Positions 41,136-52,389 of a stretch of DNA of 64,000 nt are shown piece by piece. This stretch comes from Candidatus Thiovulum stygium (GTDB taxonomy: Bacteria > Campylobacterota > Campylobacteria > Campylobacterales > Thiovulaceae). Each line of letters begins with the position of its first letter. Position 1 is the stretch's first letter. The stretch is taken from positions 576,001-640,000 of the forward strand of contig CP091137.1 in assembly GCA_021582295.1 (NCBI GenBank), given 5' to 3'. The notes below the pieces were generated by a model. It saw only the letters and a list, made by a program, of their open reading frames with translations, made no database searches and was not told where the DNA came from. A program made the position numbers and the translations under genes.

Positions 41136-41870
41136 TCAAATTAATTTAATCTCTTCGATTACCTCATCAAACATAGTCATTCTAAAGATTTCGCGACCTT
41201 TTTTAAAGATTCCACTTCCACCCCAAAAACCTAGACCATCTTCAAAACCAACTCTATTTACAAAAATGACAAAACCAGCTGAAATAATCGATGATGTCAT
41301 TAAAATAGATCGCCATTGATCAGCTATTTCTATATTACCATTTATAAAATTTCTAGCTGGAGAGTTTGCAATTACAATTAATAAATCAGGTTCAATTCGT
41401 TCAATTTCAGCAAGTGTTGAACCTCGCCATAAATCTTCACAAACAACGACCAAAGTATTACCAAATTTAGTCAAAAATGACTTAAAATAATTTCCAGCTT
41501 GAAAAAAACGAGCCTCTTCAAAAAGCCCTCGATTAGGTAGATATTTTTTGTCATGTCTATGAATTAACTGACCTTGAGAAAAATATAAAGCCGAATTTGT
41601 AGGTTCTCGATTTGTGCAGATAGAAGCTCCAACGACTATATCAAAATTTTTAGAAAAATCTTTTAAAATATCTAACTCATTATTTATATTCCAACAATCT
41701 TCAAGAGCTTTATCTTTTAATAAATAACCATTTAGCGAAAGTTCAGGAAAAACAACCAAATCAACATCATTAGATATTTTCGAGAGAATTTTTATATGAG
41801 TTTGCAAATTCTCTTTCGAAAGCTTTGATTTAATTTGAGCAAGAGCTATTTTATATTTATAATTAGTCAT
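41136..41870 (-). CDS. Carbon-nitrogen hydrolase (nitrilase superfamily)
   Basis: About 244 residues from the ATG at 41870. The triad is Glu in VVFPELSLNGY, Lys in RHDKKYLPNRGLFEE, and Cys in VVVCEDLWRGS. The V-C-E-D-L-W form is like the glutaminase domain of NAD synthetase and related amidases, and the length fits a stand-alone amidase. Substrate unknown. The start overlaps the stop of the DUF2130 gene by eight bases, so the two are cotranscribed. An octamer at 41161 encodes Asp-Glu-Val. Confidence 0.85.
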   Translation of the reverse strand: MTNYKYKIALAQIKSKLSKENLQTHIKILSKISNDVDLVVFPELSLNGYLLKDKALEDCWNINNELDILKDFSKNFDIVVGASICTNREPTNSALYFSQGQLIHRHDKKYLPNRGLFEEARFFQAGNYFKSFLTKFGNTLVVVCEDLWRGSTLAEIERIEPDLLIVIANSPARNFINGNIEIADQWRSILMTSSIISAGFVIFVNRVGFEDGLGFWGGSGIFKKGREIFRMTMFDEVIEEIKLI

Positions 41871-43116
41871 TATCAAAATCTAATAAACTATTCTTAGCGA
41901 TATAATCGAGTTCTAATTTATCAAGTTTTAAAAACTTGCCTCCAGCAATGCCTTCAATCGAACCAACCATATTCATAGCATTTTCTCTTACGATTTCAAG
42001 ATGTTTTTCTCGTTTTTTCCAAATTTTAATCATTGACTTTTTTTCGTCATCAAGAAGTTTTTGCATGTCAGTAAAACCGTTAATAATATTTCCAATTTGT
42101 TGAGAAAATTTTTCACTAGTCAAATAACTATATAAATAGCTCATTTTATCGCTTTTATGTTCATTACTTTTTTTAATTTTATCAATTTTAATAAGTTGTT
42201 CTCGTAAAACAGGAGCTAAAAATTTAAAATCTTCAAGCGAACATATCCAAATGCCATTTTTTATACCAATTCTTTTAATATCTTTTGGAAGAGTTTCAGA
42301 AACAATTACACCGATTTTATTTTCATCTAATTTAGTTTCTCGTTGCATATCTTCTTTTAATTTATCAATCCAACTTTCAGAAAAACTTTTAGTTCTTTTA
42401 CTTTCGTAATAAATTTTGCCACAATTTATATTTTCACGACTATTAACAATCTGTTCGCAATCAGAACCGTTAGCACCTTTTTTAATTTCAATAATAGAAT
42501 CAAAAGGAAAATTATCTTTAAGCCACTCTTCGATTACAAGTTCTTGAACTTCACCTTGAAGTCGCATATCACCCTGTTCAGCTTTTCGTTGAGCAATCTT
42601 CAACTGTTCTTGAATTTGCTTAAGTTTTTCTTCAGCTTCACGAAGTTTTAAATCATTTCGCTCTTCAGCAGATTTATTAATTTTGTCTCGTTCAACTTGA
42701 AGCTGTTTATTTAAATTAGTTTCACTTTCAGCACGAATTTTCGACTCAATTTCATCTTTTTCTCGTTTTAACTTTTCATTTTCAGCACTTAATTTATAAA
42801 GTTCATTAATTTTTTGAGATTTTTCATTAAGCTCTTTTTCTAAAAATCTATTTTTTTCATTAAATTCTTGTTCAAGTTTTTGTTTAAGAGCTGAACTTAA
42901 TTTATACTGTTCACTTTTTAACTTAGTTTCAACTTCTTGTTGAACTTGTTGGTTAATTTGAGCCTCTTTTTGCTTTAATCGTTGATCTTCAATTCGCCAA
43001 TTTCGTTCTCGTTCGTCGAATTTAGACTTAATATCTGATTCGATTTCTTTATAAATAGCACTATGAATATCTATAAAAAAACCACATTTTGGACATTTGA
43101 CATTATCATTATTCAA
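41863..43116 (-). CDS. DUF2130 coiled-coil protein
   Basis: 417 residues. An N-terminal zinc-ribbon-like KCPKCGF is followed by a long charged coiled coil (about residues 25-185). The DUF2130 core comes next, with LQGEVQELVIEEWL, IEIKKGANGSDCEQIV and CGKIYYESKRTKSFSESWI, where E-x-K-type residues suggest a nuclease-like fold. The C-terminus is helical. The biochemical role of the family is unknown. It overlaps its neighbours on both sides by a few bases: the Wzz gene upstream in transcription and the nitrilase gene downstream. Confidence 0.88.
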   Translation of the reverse strand: MNNDNVKCPKCGFFIDIHSAIYKEIESDIKSKFDERERNWRIEDQRLKQKEAQINQQVQQEVETKLKSEQYKLSSALKQKLEQEFNEKNRFLEKELNEKSQKINELYKLSAENEKLKREKDEIESKIRAESETNLNKQLQVERDKINKSAEERNDLKLREAEEKLKQIQEQLKIAQRKAEQGDMRLQGEVQELVIEEWLKDNFPFDSIIEIKKGANGSDCEQIVNSRENINCGKIYYESKRTKSFSESWIDKLKEDMQRETKLDENKIGVIVSETLPKDIKRIGIKNGIWICSLEDFKFLAPVLREQLIKIDKIKKSNEHKSDKMSYLYSYLTSEKFSQQIGNIINGFTDMQKLLDDEKKSMIKIWKKREKHLEIVRENAMNMVGSIEGIAGGKFLKLDKLELDYIAKNSLLDFDND

Positions 43117-44020
43117 TTTTTATCTCCACCTTTGATAAATTCTCTAAAAAATATAATAAAAATAGCTAAAATAAACGAAGTTATAAAACTTACAATAATT
43201 ATTAAACCTCTTTTAGGAGCTATTTTATCTTTAATAAAAGCAACTTCACTATCAACTAATTTTTTGACTATATAAAATTCACTAGAATTTGCAAGAACTC
43301 TTTTCTGAATCAACGACGAAAGTAATTGAGTTAAATTTGTTTGAAGTTCAGGATTGATAGTGATTTGAAACTCTTGTTCATAAAACGAAATTTTTTTATC
43401 AGTGTCAATCATATCATTTTCACGAAGATAAGATGAAAGTTCTGTTAAATATATATCTACTAATTCTTTTGCTAAAAATCTATCTGGAGATTCAGCTGAA
43501 AGAATTATCATACCACTTTTTTTATCTTCGGTAATTTTTAAAATAGATTGCAAAGTTTTATAACATCCAAAATCTTTTTCTTCTTGAGATAAATTTAAAT
43601 CTAAATTTGTATTATTTTCATCTAGTTTTCTAAAATCTAAACCTAGCGGATAAACATAATTGCGATCACTATTTAATTTATTGCAAATCATATATTTTGT
43701 AATAATTCTGTTATGAAAAGATCTATTTTGTAATAATGCTTCGAAATTAGCAAAAGGAGAAATATTTCCTCCTCTTTACCGACATCAATTCCAGCTAAAC
43801 CAGCAAGAGCATTAAGCCCTCCATTTCCAGATTGAGAATCATCTTGAGATGAAAGCATAAGTTCAGATTTATAAATATTTGGCTGAAAAATTACAAACAC
43901 AACAGATAAGCTTGTAACTATTAACGAAAAAAATATTATAAATTTTTTATATCGCCCAATAGTTTGACTAAGTTCGCGAAGATTTATTTCATCTTCTTCA
44001 ATATATTTTCGTTCTTCCAT
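43113..44020 (-). CDS. Wzz-type chain length determinant protein (one frameshift)
   Basis: Inner-membrane protein controlling polysaccharide chain length. The N-terminal half has a short cytoplasmic tail, transmembrane helix 1 (about residues 28-48), and the beginning of the periplasmic domain. The second frame carries the periplasmic helices and transmembrane helix 2 near the C-terminus with FREFIKGG. The break is near 43761-43768 (TATTT). Read in the other frame, the bases in between give SPFANFEALLQNRSF, a typical Wzz stretch, so it is one gene of about 302 residues. It has no kinase domain. It directly follows the export protein gene. Confidence 0.82.
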
Positions 44021-46733
44021 TATTTAAATATTCCTATTGTTTTAAATGATACAGCTGTAACTGCTAATTGATAAATAACTTGTGAAATATCTTTTGAAAA
44101 AGCTAAATATGATGAGGTATAAATTTTCATTGGAACAATAATAGTATCACCTGTTTTAATCTCTTTTGAGTTTTCAAATAACCAACTGCTATTATAAGTT
44201 TCTGCTTCACCATTTGCATGAACTATATAAATATTATCTTCATCAGCTTTATGACTTAAACCTCCAGCTTTATCAAGATAATCTGATACACTTGAACCTT
44301 TTAAATAAAAAAATGTAGTTGGATTTAAGACTTCGCCAATAACAACTACTGATTCATTAACAGTCGGAATATACAATTCGTCACCATTTTCAAGAGAAAA
44401 ATTTGAATCTTTTAAATTTACACTAATTCTTCCATTAGGTTTAAAATCAGTTAGTTCCATTACAAGAGAATCAAGCATTTTTACAAGCATCGTTTTTTCA
44501 CTAATTGAATTTTCACCATCACTTGTTGAAGGCATAGATAATAAATATATAGAATCTTGTTTTAATTTTCTAATAGACTCTTTTAATCTTTGTTCTTGCT
44601 GTTGTTGAATAGATTTTCTAGTAAAAATTGCTCCATCTAAAAAAGCTGTTGATAAATAACCTCCAGCTCTTGTTATCAAATCTTGCAGATTATCACCTCG
44701 TTGAATAACATATCTTCCTGGAAATTTTACTTCACCAGAAATTAAAACTGTCTCTTGATCATTCCAATTAGGAATTCTAAAAATTGTTACTTCATCAAAT
44801 TCTTCAATTTTAAAATTAGTTTTTATCGCTTCACTTAAAGCCATTTTGATAATTTGATATTTTCGTTCGCCATTTTCTACTCTATAACGAATAACTTCAA
44901 AATTTTCATAATATGCACTCTTTGTTAAACCACCAGCTAATTTTATTAATTTATTAATATCTGTTGAATTATCAATAAGATAATTTCCATTATTTAAAAC
45001 TTCACCGCGAATAAATGCTTTTTGTGGAACTTCTCGTTCAAGTTTATCAAAAAAGGTAATTTCATCAAATTGTTGAATAGTTACATTTTCATCTCGCCAC
45101 ATATTAAAAAATAGAATTTCAGCATTATTTCTAACATTTCGCATAATTTTAATATCATCTGAAACTTGTAAATATAGTCGTTCGCCACTATTAAGATTTT
45201 CACTTTTAAATTTTGTAAAACTTCGAATATCTTTTAATTTCATATTTTTAAAATATTGATATTTTCCAGGATTAGAGAGAACTTTACCTGTGAGATAAAT
45301 ATATGGATTTTCTTTTAGTTCTGCACGATTAAATATATATATTTCATCGCTTTTTTCTAAATTTATATCTTTTTTACCAGATAAAATATCTTGTAAAGAA
45401 AAAGTGATAATCTCATCTTCAAATTTTTTAAAGTTATATCGTTTTATAACGGCATAATCTAGTTCGCTATTTTTAAGAAGTAAATTATTTATACCATTCA
45501 TTTTTATTTCCCATTGAAATAGCGAATATAAAGTCATACCATTTTTATAGCCTCGTTCTCCATTGCGAACAATATTACCATATAAATATACAGATTCGCT
45601 ATTTTTTATATTAATAGGCATAATAGTAATTTTATCGCCATCAAATAAATTTATATTTTTAGACAAATCTATATCAAAAACAACTCTTTTTTTATTATTA
45701 TCAAGTCGTTCTAATTTTGCAATCGTATTACTAGCTCCAGCTTTTAAGCCACCAGCAAAATTCAAAAGATGATTTAAATATTCCCCCTCTTTTAATTCAT
45801 ATGAACCTGATCTTTTAATTTCACCAGATAAAAATATATTTTTTTAGTTCTAGCAACTATGAGAGAATCACCATTTTTTAAAATAGCAGTTGAGAGTGCA
45901 GAATCACCTTTTTGCATTAATTTATAAATATCGAATTCGCGAACAATTGCTCCTTCTCGCATTAATTTTATATTTCGATAAGAACCAAATTGAGAAATTC
46001 CTTCAGAAATCGAAAGTGCTTCTTTAATCGTAGCAAAAGCAGGTAAATTATATAAACCGGGTGCATTAACTTCACCTGCAATACTAATTTGTATCGGAGT
46101 TGTTCTATCTAAATCGATATTAATTTTTATATTTTTATAAATAGACTCATATTTATCAGCTAAAAATTCTTTTAATTTACCAAATTCGATATTATATACA
46201 TAAGTTGGCCCAATACCTTCAATATTTATATTTCCATTTCTATCAACTTCTAATTTTTCGCTTTTATTTCTACCGCCATAAAGCCAAACAGAAATAAGAT
46301 CACCTTTATTAATTTGATAATTTGCAGGAATTGGCAAAGTGTTGCCATTAAGATTATTTTTATTTAAAAAAACTGATCTCCAAATCTGCCACTATTATTA
46401 GAATTTGTTGGTAAATAAAAAGAATTTCGTTCTTGAACAAGCTCACCGTCAGTTTGATAATTAAAAATATTTTTTTCATGTTATCTGCAACTTGGTCATT
46501 AATAGCAATTCCAGAAGTTAAATTTTTATCTATTTTATTTTCAACTGTAACTATCTCTTTTGTTGGAGTTTGAATTGGAGCATTTTTTTCATAGCATCTA
46601 ATTCATTTTTTAGTTTCTCAACATCAGCTATATTATTTAAACCTTGAATTTTAGTCAAATCTACATCTATTTCTCCAGCAAAAACCTTCATAGAAAAAAT
46701 CGATAAGATAAAAATATATTTTTTAAATTTCAA
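44020..46733 (-). CDS. Polysaccharide export outer-membrane protein with SLBB repeats (four frameshifts)
   Basis: Wza/OPX-like exporter. N-terminal signal peptide (KKYIFILSIFSMKVFA), a short helical region, the poly-export domain (YQINKGDLISVWLYGG), then repeated SLBB domains with the pattern V-x-G-E-V-x-x-P-G-x-Y (IAGEVNAPGLY, ISGEVKFPGRY, IRGEVLNNGNY, VIGEVLNP). The frame is broken at A/T runs near 46583-46589, 46470-46476, 46366-46372 and 45839-45845. Each break can be mended by one base, giving about 905 residues. Such clustering of errors in one gene is notable, but the protein reads through coherently. It is adjacent to Wzz and a SPOR protein. Confidence 0.82.
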
Positions 46734-46756
46734 TTATTCGTATTCCTTTATATAAA

Positions 46757-47658
46757 TTATTTTATTCGATAAGCTTTAATTCTAATATTTTGATTTTTTC
46801 TGCTTTCATTTAAAACAGCAATAATACCATTTTCAATCTCTTTTTGAGAATCTTCAATATCAGAAAGTTGAACTAAAATATCTACGAGACCATTTGAAAG
46901 TGAAACAGTATTTAAAGTTTGATTTGTAGGTTTTTGATTTAATAATCTATTTGCCATTTCGTCATTTGGATTATCAGTAAATTGAATAACATAAACTCTT
47001 GCACCTACTTTTAGTCTAAATGTATAACTATCTATTTGTTTATAAGTTTCTTTTAATTCGAATATTTTATTTTGAAAATAGTCTTGTTTATCATTTGACG
47101 AATTTTTTGTCTTTTTTGATTTATTTTGCGATGAAGTTATTTGAGGAGTCAATAAAGCTCCATCATTATATAAATCTTTTTTTCATTTATTTTATTATTT
47201 ATTTTATTATTTATATTTTGATTTTCAGTTTGTGGAACTTTTTTTAAAGGAACTTCAATTTCATCGCTATCATTATCTTTATTTTTATTTTCTTGAAGCG
47301 AATCTTTTTTATTTTGCAAAGTTGATTCTATTTTTTTATCAGTTTGTTCTTTTTGCAAATAACCTTCTAATTTAGTTTCATTAGTTGGAACAATACAACC
47401 TCGTCTGATTATATCAAATTTAGATTTTTGACGAAGTTGTTCAACTGCATTTTTATTTTCACCTATACCATATCTTACAGTCCATAAACCTCTATCTGTT
47501 TTATAAACATATAAATTTTCTTTTGTCTCTCGAGAGAGACTATTTTTTCCAACTACTGCACTTTCACGAGAATTAAATGTTCCAAGTTGAATAGAATATA
47601 TAACATTAGCTATTAAAACAGAGTTAATTGTTAAAAAAAATATAATTTTTTTCTTCAC
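46757..47658 (-). CDS. SPOR-domain exported protein of the polysaccharide locus (one frameshift)
   Basis: The N-terminal frame has a signal peptide followed immediately by a SPOR-like domain (YSIQLGTFNSRESAVVG then WTVRYG, about residues 20-75). A long Lys/Asn/Glu-rich linker follows. The second frame begins without a ribosome site and contains another beta-alpha domain (about residues 40-130 of that piece). Adding one A to the A-run just before 47170 joins them through EKKDLYNDGALLTP, giving about 300 residues. SPOR domains bind denuded peptidoglycan, so an envelope-anchoring role for the exporter is inferred. Confidence 0.7.
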
Positions 47659-48446
47659 TAACTAATACTTTCTAAAATATTTTTAAAATCTCGCAAATAG
47701 ACCATATTTGGACCATCACTTAAAGCTTCTTCAGGATTTTCATGGACTTCAAAAAAGAAACCTTTAACTCCAATACTATTAGCAAGTTTTGCCATATATG
47801 GAGCATATTTTCGATCTCCACCACTTTTGCCCGAAAGCGAACTTGGTCGTTGAGTCGAATGTGTAACATCCATAACAACTGGGTAGCCAAGAGCTATCAT
47901 ATCGATAACTTGACGAAAATCAACAACTAAATTTCCAAGACCAAACATTGAACCTCGTTCAGTCAGAATAATTTTATTATTTCCACTTTCTTCAACTTTT
48001 TTAACTGGATAGATCATATCTTTACCATCTATAAATTGAGCTTTTTTTATATTTATAATTTTATTTGTTTTAGAAGCAGAAACTAAAAGATCAGTTTGAC
48101 GAGATAAAAAAGCTGGAATTTGAATAATATCGATAACAGAACTTACGATATCTGCTTGATAACTTTCATGAATGTCAGTAGTCAAAGGTAAATTAAAATT
48201 AATTTTAACTTCTTCGAGAATTTTTAAGCCCTCATCAATTCCGGGACCACGAAAACTTGATAATGAAGTTCTATTAGCTTTATCAAAACTAGCTTTAAAT
48301 ATATATAAAAAACCAGTTTCTTCGCTAATTTTTTTTATTAATTCAGCTAACCTCATCACCATATCACGATTTTCTATAACACAAGGTCCAGCAATTAAAA
48401 ATTTTTCCATCTGTATATTTTTATATAATTTATCTATATTTATCAC
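47658..48446 (-). CDS. kdsA: 3-deoxy-D-manno-octulosonate 8-phosphate synthase
   Basis: Condenses PEP and arabinose 5-phosphate to KDO 8-phosphate for LPS core. FLIAGPCVIEN, FKASFDKANRTS, LTTDIHESYQAD, QIPAFLSRQTDLL and DVTHSTQRPS are all intact. The GTG at 48446 gives 262 residues; an ATG at 48410 gives a start closer to most homologues and is a real alternative. Its end overlaps the SPOR gene start by one base. An octamer at 48350 encodes Met-Arg. Confidence 0.96.
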   Translation of the reverse strand: MINIDKLYKNIQMEKFLIAGPCVIENRDMVMRLAELIKKISEETGFLYIFKASFDKANRTSLSSFRGPGIDEGLKILEEVKINFNLPLTTDIHESYQADIVSSVIDIIQIPAFLSRQTDLLVSASKTNKIINIKKAQFIDGKDMIYPVKKVEESGNNKIILTERGSMFGLGNLVVDFRQVIDMIALGYPVVMDVTHSTQRPSSLSGKSGGDRKYAPYMAKLANSIGVKGFFFEVHENPEEALSDGPNMVYLRDFKNILESIS

Positions 48447-48540
48447 TAGTTTCTCTTTCTCAAAATTTTGTATAGTTTTTTTTAAATTAATAAGTTAAAC
48501 GAAATAAATCGATTAACTTATTAAAGTAGATTTGATTTAT

Positions 48541-49317
48541 TTAAAATTGAATAATGCCAGTTGTTGGACTTGAAGCAGTTGCATAAGGTTTTTTAGCCAT
48601 TCGTCCAGATAAATATGCCAATCGTCCAGCAATAACTCCATGTTTCATAGCTTCTGCCATTTTTACGGGATCATTAGCAAGTGCAATTGCACTATTTGTT
48701 AAAACTCCATCAGCTCCGAGTTCCATTGCAATAGTTGCATCTGAAGCTGTTCCAACTCCAGCATCAACGATCACTGGAATTTTTACCGCCTCTTTTATAA
48801 ATACGATATTAAATTTATTTTGAATTCCGAGACCACTTCCAATTGGAGAAGCAAGAGGCATAACAGCATGAACTCCTGCATCTTCTAATCTTTTAGCAAT
48901 TATTGGATCATCACTTGTATAAGCCATAATCGTAAAGCCCTCTTTTGATAAAACTTCAGCAGATTTAATCGTTTCGATAACATCAGGATATAAAGTCTTT
49001 TTTGAGTCTCCGATAACTTCAAGTTTAATTAAATCGATGCCAGTTGCCTCTCGAACAAGTCTAAAAGTTGTAATTGCCTCTTCAGCTGTGAAACAACCTG
49101 CACTATTTGGCAATATTTTAATATTCGTATTTTTAAAATAATCTAATAAATTTTCTTCATTTCGATTTGTAATATTCACTCGTCTTACAGCTACTGTAAT
49201 TAATTCTGAACCACTAATAATAGTCGCTTCTCGAGTAGTTGCAAAATCTCGATATTTTCCACTACCTACGATTAATCTACTATTAAATTTATATTTTCCT
49301 ATTTGTAAATTATGCAA
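48541..49317 (-). CDS. thiG: Thiazole synthase
   Basis: Builds the thiazole phosphate moiety of thiamine. 258 residues. [12 protein letters not shown] opens the barrel; the Schiff-base Lys is in [14 protein letters not shown]-like [25 protein letters not shown] and [10 protein letters not shown] are conserved. No other thi genes and no TPP riboswitch are visible; the response regulator lies 19 bases upstream in the transcript. Confidence 0.96.
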   Translation of the reverse strand: MHNLQIGKYKFNSRLIVGSGKYRDFATTREATIISGSELITVAVRRVNITNRNEENLLDYFKNTNIKILPNSAGCFTAEEAITTFRLVREATGIDLIKLEVIGDSKKTLYPDVIETIKSAEVLSKEGFTIMAYTSDDPIIAKRLEDAGVHAVMPLASPIGSGLGIQNKFNIVFIKEAVKIPVIVDAGVGTASDATIAMELGADGVLTNSAIALANDPVKMAEAMKHGVIAGRLAYLSGRMAKKPYATASSPTTGIIQF

Positions 49318-49335
49318 AATTTATACCTTTAATTT

Positions 49336-50037
49336 TTATTTTAATTTATAACCGATACCTCTAACAGCTTTAATATAATCTTTCGAACCGTCTGGATCAA
49401 TCTTTGATTTTAATCTTTTTATAGCAACATTTACACTTTTTTCATTACATCGATAATCTAAAACTGTGCAATTCCAAACAACTTCTAATAAATAGTCTCT
49501 ATTTATTACATTATTTTTATTTTCTATAAAAGTTTGAAGTAATTTAAATTCTAGTTTAGTCAAATTAACTATAATATTAGCTATAGATACTTCAAATTTA
49601 TAAACATCTAAATATATATCTCTAAAAGATAAAATTTGATTGTAACTTTCTCCATAAGTTCTTCGAATAACTGCTTCAACTCTTAAAAGAAATTCATCTC
49701 GATCAAAAGGTTTTGTAATATAGTCATCACCACCACTTTGAAAACCCTCGATTTTTTCATTTCGAGAGTTTTTTGCTGTCAAGAAAATAACTGGAGTTTT
49801 GTCGCCATCGACTCTAATTTGTTCAACAAGTTTTGTACCTTCGATACAAGGTAGATTTCTATCTATAATATATAAACTAAAATCATTATTTGAGATTAAG
49901 TTTTTAAAATTCTTTGAATTCGATAAAGTAACAGTTTTATAACCATCTCTATTTAAAATAAGTTCAAGAAATTCTAAAAGATCAGAATCATCATCTAAGA
50001 CAGCTATTTTATTTCTTCGCCTTGTTTTCTTTTGCAT
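49336..50037 (-). CDS. OmpR-type response regulator
   Basis: 233 residues: a receiver domain with the phospho-acceptor Asp in [12 protein letters not shown] (about residue 56), T in VIFLTAKN and Lys in [10 protein letters not shown], followed by a winged-helix DNA-binding domain (about 135-233, with [13 protein letters not shown] and [13 protein letters not shown]). No histidine kinase is next to it. Its start lies inside the last 29 bases of the chemoreceptor gene, so the two are translationally linked. Target genes unknown. Confidence 0.92.
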   Translation of the reverse strand: MQKKTRRRNKIAVLDDDSDLLEFLELILNRDGYKTVTLSNSKNFKNLISNNDFSLYIIDRNLPCIEGTKLVEQIRVDGDKTPVIFLTAKNSRNEKIEGFQSGGDDYITKPFDRDEFLLRVEAVIRRTYGESYNQILSFRDIYLDVYKFEVSIANIIVNLTKLEFKLLQTFIENKNNVINRDYLLEVVWNCTVLDYRCNEKSVNVAIKRLKSKIDPDGSKDYIKAVRGIGYKLK

Positions 50038-51196
50038 CTACTTTTTTATTTGAACTATTTGAATTTATTGGTGTTGGAACAGGAGCGGGAGTAGTAGAAG
50101 ATTTAAGTTCGCTAGTTTTTTCATCAAGAATAATATCAAGAATTTCAAAGACTCCATTACTTGCTCGTTCCATTTTTTGTAATAAATCCATAATATTGTC
50201 AAAATTAAGAGATTGTTTGCCAATTTCTCTAAAGATATCTTTTGTTGTCTCATGAACAATTGAATGTGGAATAATAAGGTCACTATATTTTGAAGTATGT
50301 GAAAAATGTTCTTTACCTTCACCTTTTTCATACCAACGACCAAGACGACAAGAGTGATGATCGACAAATTTGAACATCTCTTTTTTGTTGGCAACTGACT
50401 CATAAGTGTTAAATTTCCAAATAACATGGTCGGTTTTAGCAAGAATTAAGAATATTCTATTTGTTGTATATTCAAAATTAATAAACGAATGTCGAACATC
50501 TTGAATATTTGTTCTTAGATCAACATCAAAACCAGAAAATTTATCATGAAATCTTTGAAGTTCAGAAACAAGTTCTGAAGATTTAATATTTACAGCAGAG
50601 ACATCTTGTTTCATAGAAGTTAAAGCTATATTTATATCTCCGATAGCTTTTTGAGTTCGATCAGCAAGTTTTCTAACCTCATCGGCAACAACTGCAAAAC
50701 CTCGACCATGTTCTCCAGCTCGAGCAGCTTCAATTGCGGCATTTAATGCAAGTAAATTTGTTTGTTCAGAAATATCTTTTATAAGAGATAATATAGAATT
50801 TATATTCTCTGTTCTTTCAGATAACATTCCTGAAGCACTTTCAGTATCACTTGACATAGTTTCTAAATTCACTAATTCACTGCTAATTTCAGAAAATTCT
50901 TTAGCTAAATGTTGAACATGATCAAGCATTCCTCTTGAATCGTTTAAATTTTTTTTGCCAGAAGAAACAGCATCAACAAGGTCGCTTTGAATATCCATCA
51001 TACTACCTTTGATATGTTCATTTTGAAATCTCAAAATATGGTAAAAGCCTTCACCTTCATCGTTATATCGAAGTCTTTTTATCTCATCTTCAAGACTAGA
51101 TATCTTTAATTTTAACTCTTCTTCAGATGTTCTTAAAGTACTATTTTCTCGTTCTAACTGTTTAATATAGAATTTATCTTGACTATTAAATAGCAT
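50009..51196 (-). CDS. Soluble methyl-accepting chemotaxis protein with CZB domain
   Basis: A 395-residue chemoreceptor without transmembrane helices or periplasmic domain. It has an N-terminal coiled coil (about residues 10-45), a signalling domain with the hairpin tip [19 protein letters not shown], and a C-terminal CZB zinc-binding domain (about 250-360). The CZB has the pattern H-x2-W-K, C-R-L-G-R-W-Y and H-x3-H. This is the architecture of Helicobacter TlpD, a cytoplasmic redox/zinc sensor. A hydrophilic tail follows. The end overlaps the response regulator gene. An octamer at 50676 encodes Asp-Glu-Val in the tip region. Confidence 0.92.
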   Translation of the reverse strand: MLFNSQDKFYIKQLERENSTLRTSEEELKLKISSLEDEIKRLRYNDEGEGFYHILRFQNEHIKGSMMDIQSDLVDAVSSGKKNLNDSRGMLDHVQHLAKEFSEISSELVNLETMSSDTESASGMLSERTENINSILSLIKDISEQTNLLALNAAIEAARAGEHGRGFAVVADEVRKLADRTQKAIGDINIALTSMKQDVSAVNIKSSELVSELQRFHDKFSGFDVDLRTNIQDVRHSFINFEYTTNRIFLILAKTDHVIWKFNTYESVANKKEMFKFVDHHSCRLGRWYEKGEGKEHFSHTSKYSDLIIPHSIVHETTKDIFREIGKQSLNFDNIMDLLQKMERASNGVFEILDIILDEKTSELKSSTTPAPVPTPINSNSSNKKVDAKENKAKK

Positions 51197-51354
51197 ATTT
51201 TCCCCTTTAGATCAGTTTTAAGTTTATCTTTTTTAATCAACTCAACTTTTTCAATTATACAAAAAAAGCTATTTAGAAATAGTTATATTTTTCCAAACTG
51301 ACATTATTTTTTTAATGATAAAATTATCTATCTTTTAAAATATAAGGAATTTAA

Positions 51355-51921
51355 ATGTTTTTAAAAAAGTTGGCTTTTTCTTCTCTTTTATCTATATCGT
51401 TATTTGCTGGAGAATATAGCATTGATGAATCTCATTCAAAAGTTGGTTTTTCTATAAAACACATGATGATCAGTAATGTTAGTGGTGAATTTAAAAACTA
51501 TAATGGTGAAATATTTTTTGATGAAAAAAGTAAAATGTTCAAAAATCTTTCTGCAACTATTAATGTTTCTTCAATAGAAACAGGCATTCAAAAACGAGAT
51601 GATCATTTACGAAATCCAGATTTTTTTGATGCTAAAAAATATCCAAATATTGAATTCAAAATGACAAAACAGTCTGGAGATATTGTCGAAGGTAATTTAA
51701 CAATGCACGGAGTTACGAAAGAGATCAAATTAAATTTTGAACTTGGTGGTATTGCAAAAGATCCTTGGGGCGGTCAAAGATTAGGTTTTTCATTGGTTGG
51801 CAAAATTAATCGAAAAGATTTTGATTTAAATTGGAATAAGGCAATCGAAAGTGGTGGTTTTGTTGTTGATGAGGTCGTTAAATTAAATATAGATATTGAA
51901 GCTATTTTATTAGAAAATTAA
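51355..51921 (+). CDS. YceI family periplasmic protein
   Basis: 188 residues with a clear signal peptide (cut near residue 19, ...SLFAG-EYS). YSIDESHSKVGFSIKHM is the YceI start, and MHGVTKEIKL is the family motif. These lipocalin-like barrels bind long isoprenoids or amphiphiles in the periplasm. Good AAGGAATTTAA site. Divergent from the chemoreceptor, with its own promoter region. An octamer at 51868 encodes Asp-Glu-Val. Confidence 0.93.
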   Translation: MFLKKLAFSSLLSISLFAGEYSIDESHSKVGFSIKHMMISNVSGEFKNYNGEIFFDEKSKMFKNLSATINVSSIETGIQKRDDHLRNPDFFDAKKYPNIEFKMTKQSGDIVEGNLTMHGVTKEIKLNFELGGIAKDPWGGQRLGFSLVGKINRKDFDLNWNKAIESGGFVVDEVVKLNIDIEAILLEN

Positions 51922-52031
51922 TAATCTAAAATAGTTATAAAAATTAAAAGTTTAAATTATGAACCTCCAGATTTTTGTTATTTGCAAATAATCCTTTTGC
52001 GGTAAAATGACAAAAATTTACGGAGGCTCTA

Positions 52032-52386
52032 GTGAAACATCTTGTCAAAACTTATGAAGAAAATTATTCGATGTTGGAAAGATTTATAACTTCAACACTA
52101 TTACGGTTTAACAATAATCCTGAATTAACAGATAACGATTTAGACAATATGTTTAAATTATTTCCATCACTTGAACTTGTTTATAAAACAGACTTAAACT
52201 TAATACAGACTTCACCAAATCTTGAAAGAAATAGTATAAAGAAAAATGAACATATTGGTATAAAACGAGAATATCTTTTATATACTAAAATTAGTATATT
52301 CGCTTTACCTCATCGGTGGAAGTTCAATGCTCTTTGCAACTTTCACACTTTTCTATTTTCTATACAAAAAATCAAAAAAAGGATAA
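52032..52386 (+). CDS. Small membrane protein with truncated PDC-like sensor (frameshift)
   Basis: GTG start behind a strong GGAGG. The first part (YEENYSMLERFITSTLLR, then FPSLELVYKTDLNLIQTSPN) resembles the start of PDC-type sensory domains with the T-D-x-x-x-x-Q-x-S-P-N pattern. After a frame change between about 52260 and 52300 the other frame reads SLYLIGGSSMLFATFTLFYF, a transmembrane helix with a Lys-rich end, stopping at 52384-52386. The octamer at 52307 then encodes Leu-Ile in that frame. So this is probably one protein of about 117 residues, membrane-tethered. The function is not known. Confidence 0.55.
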
Positions 52387-52389
52387 TTT

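Noticed and set aside
46757-47152. Separate gene after the SPOR protein
   Set aside because: It begins at a TTG without ribosome site and joins the SPOR frame by a one-base change in an A-run; treated as one gene.
49318-49335. TPP riboswitch upstream of thiG
   Set aside because: The gap to the response regulator gene is only 18 bases, too short for the aptamer.
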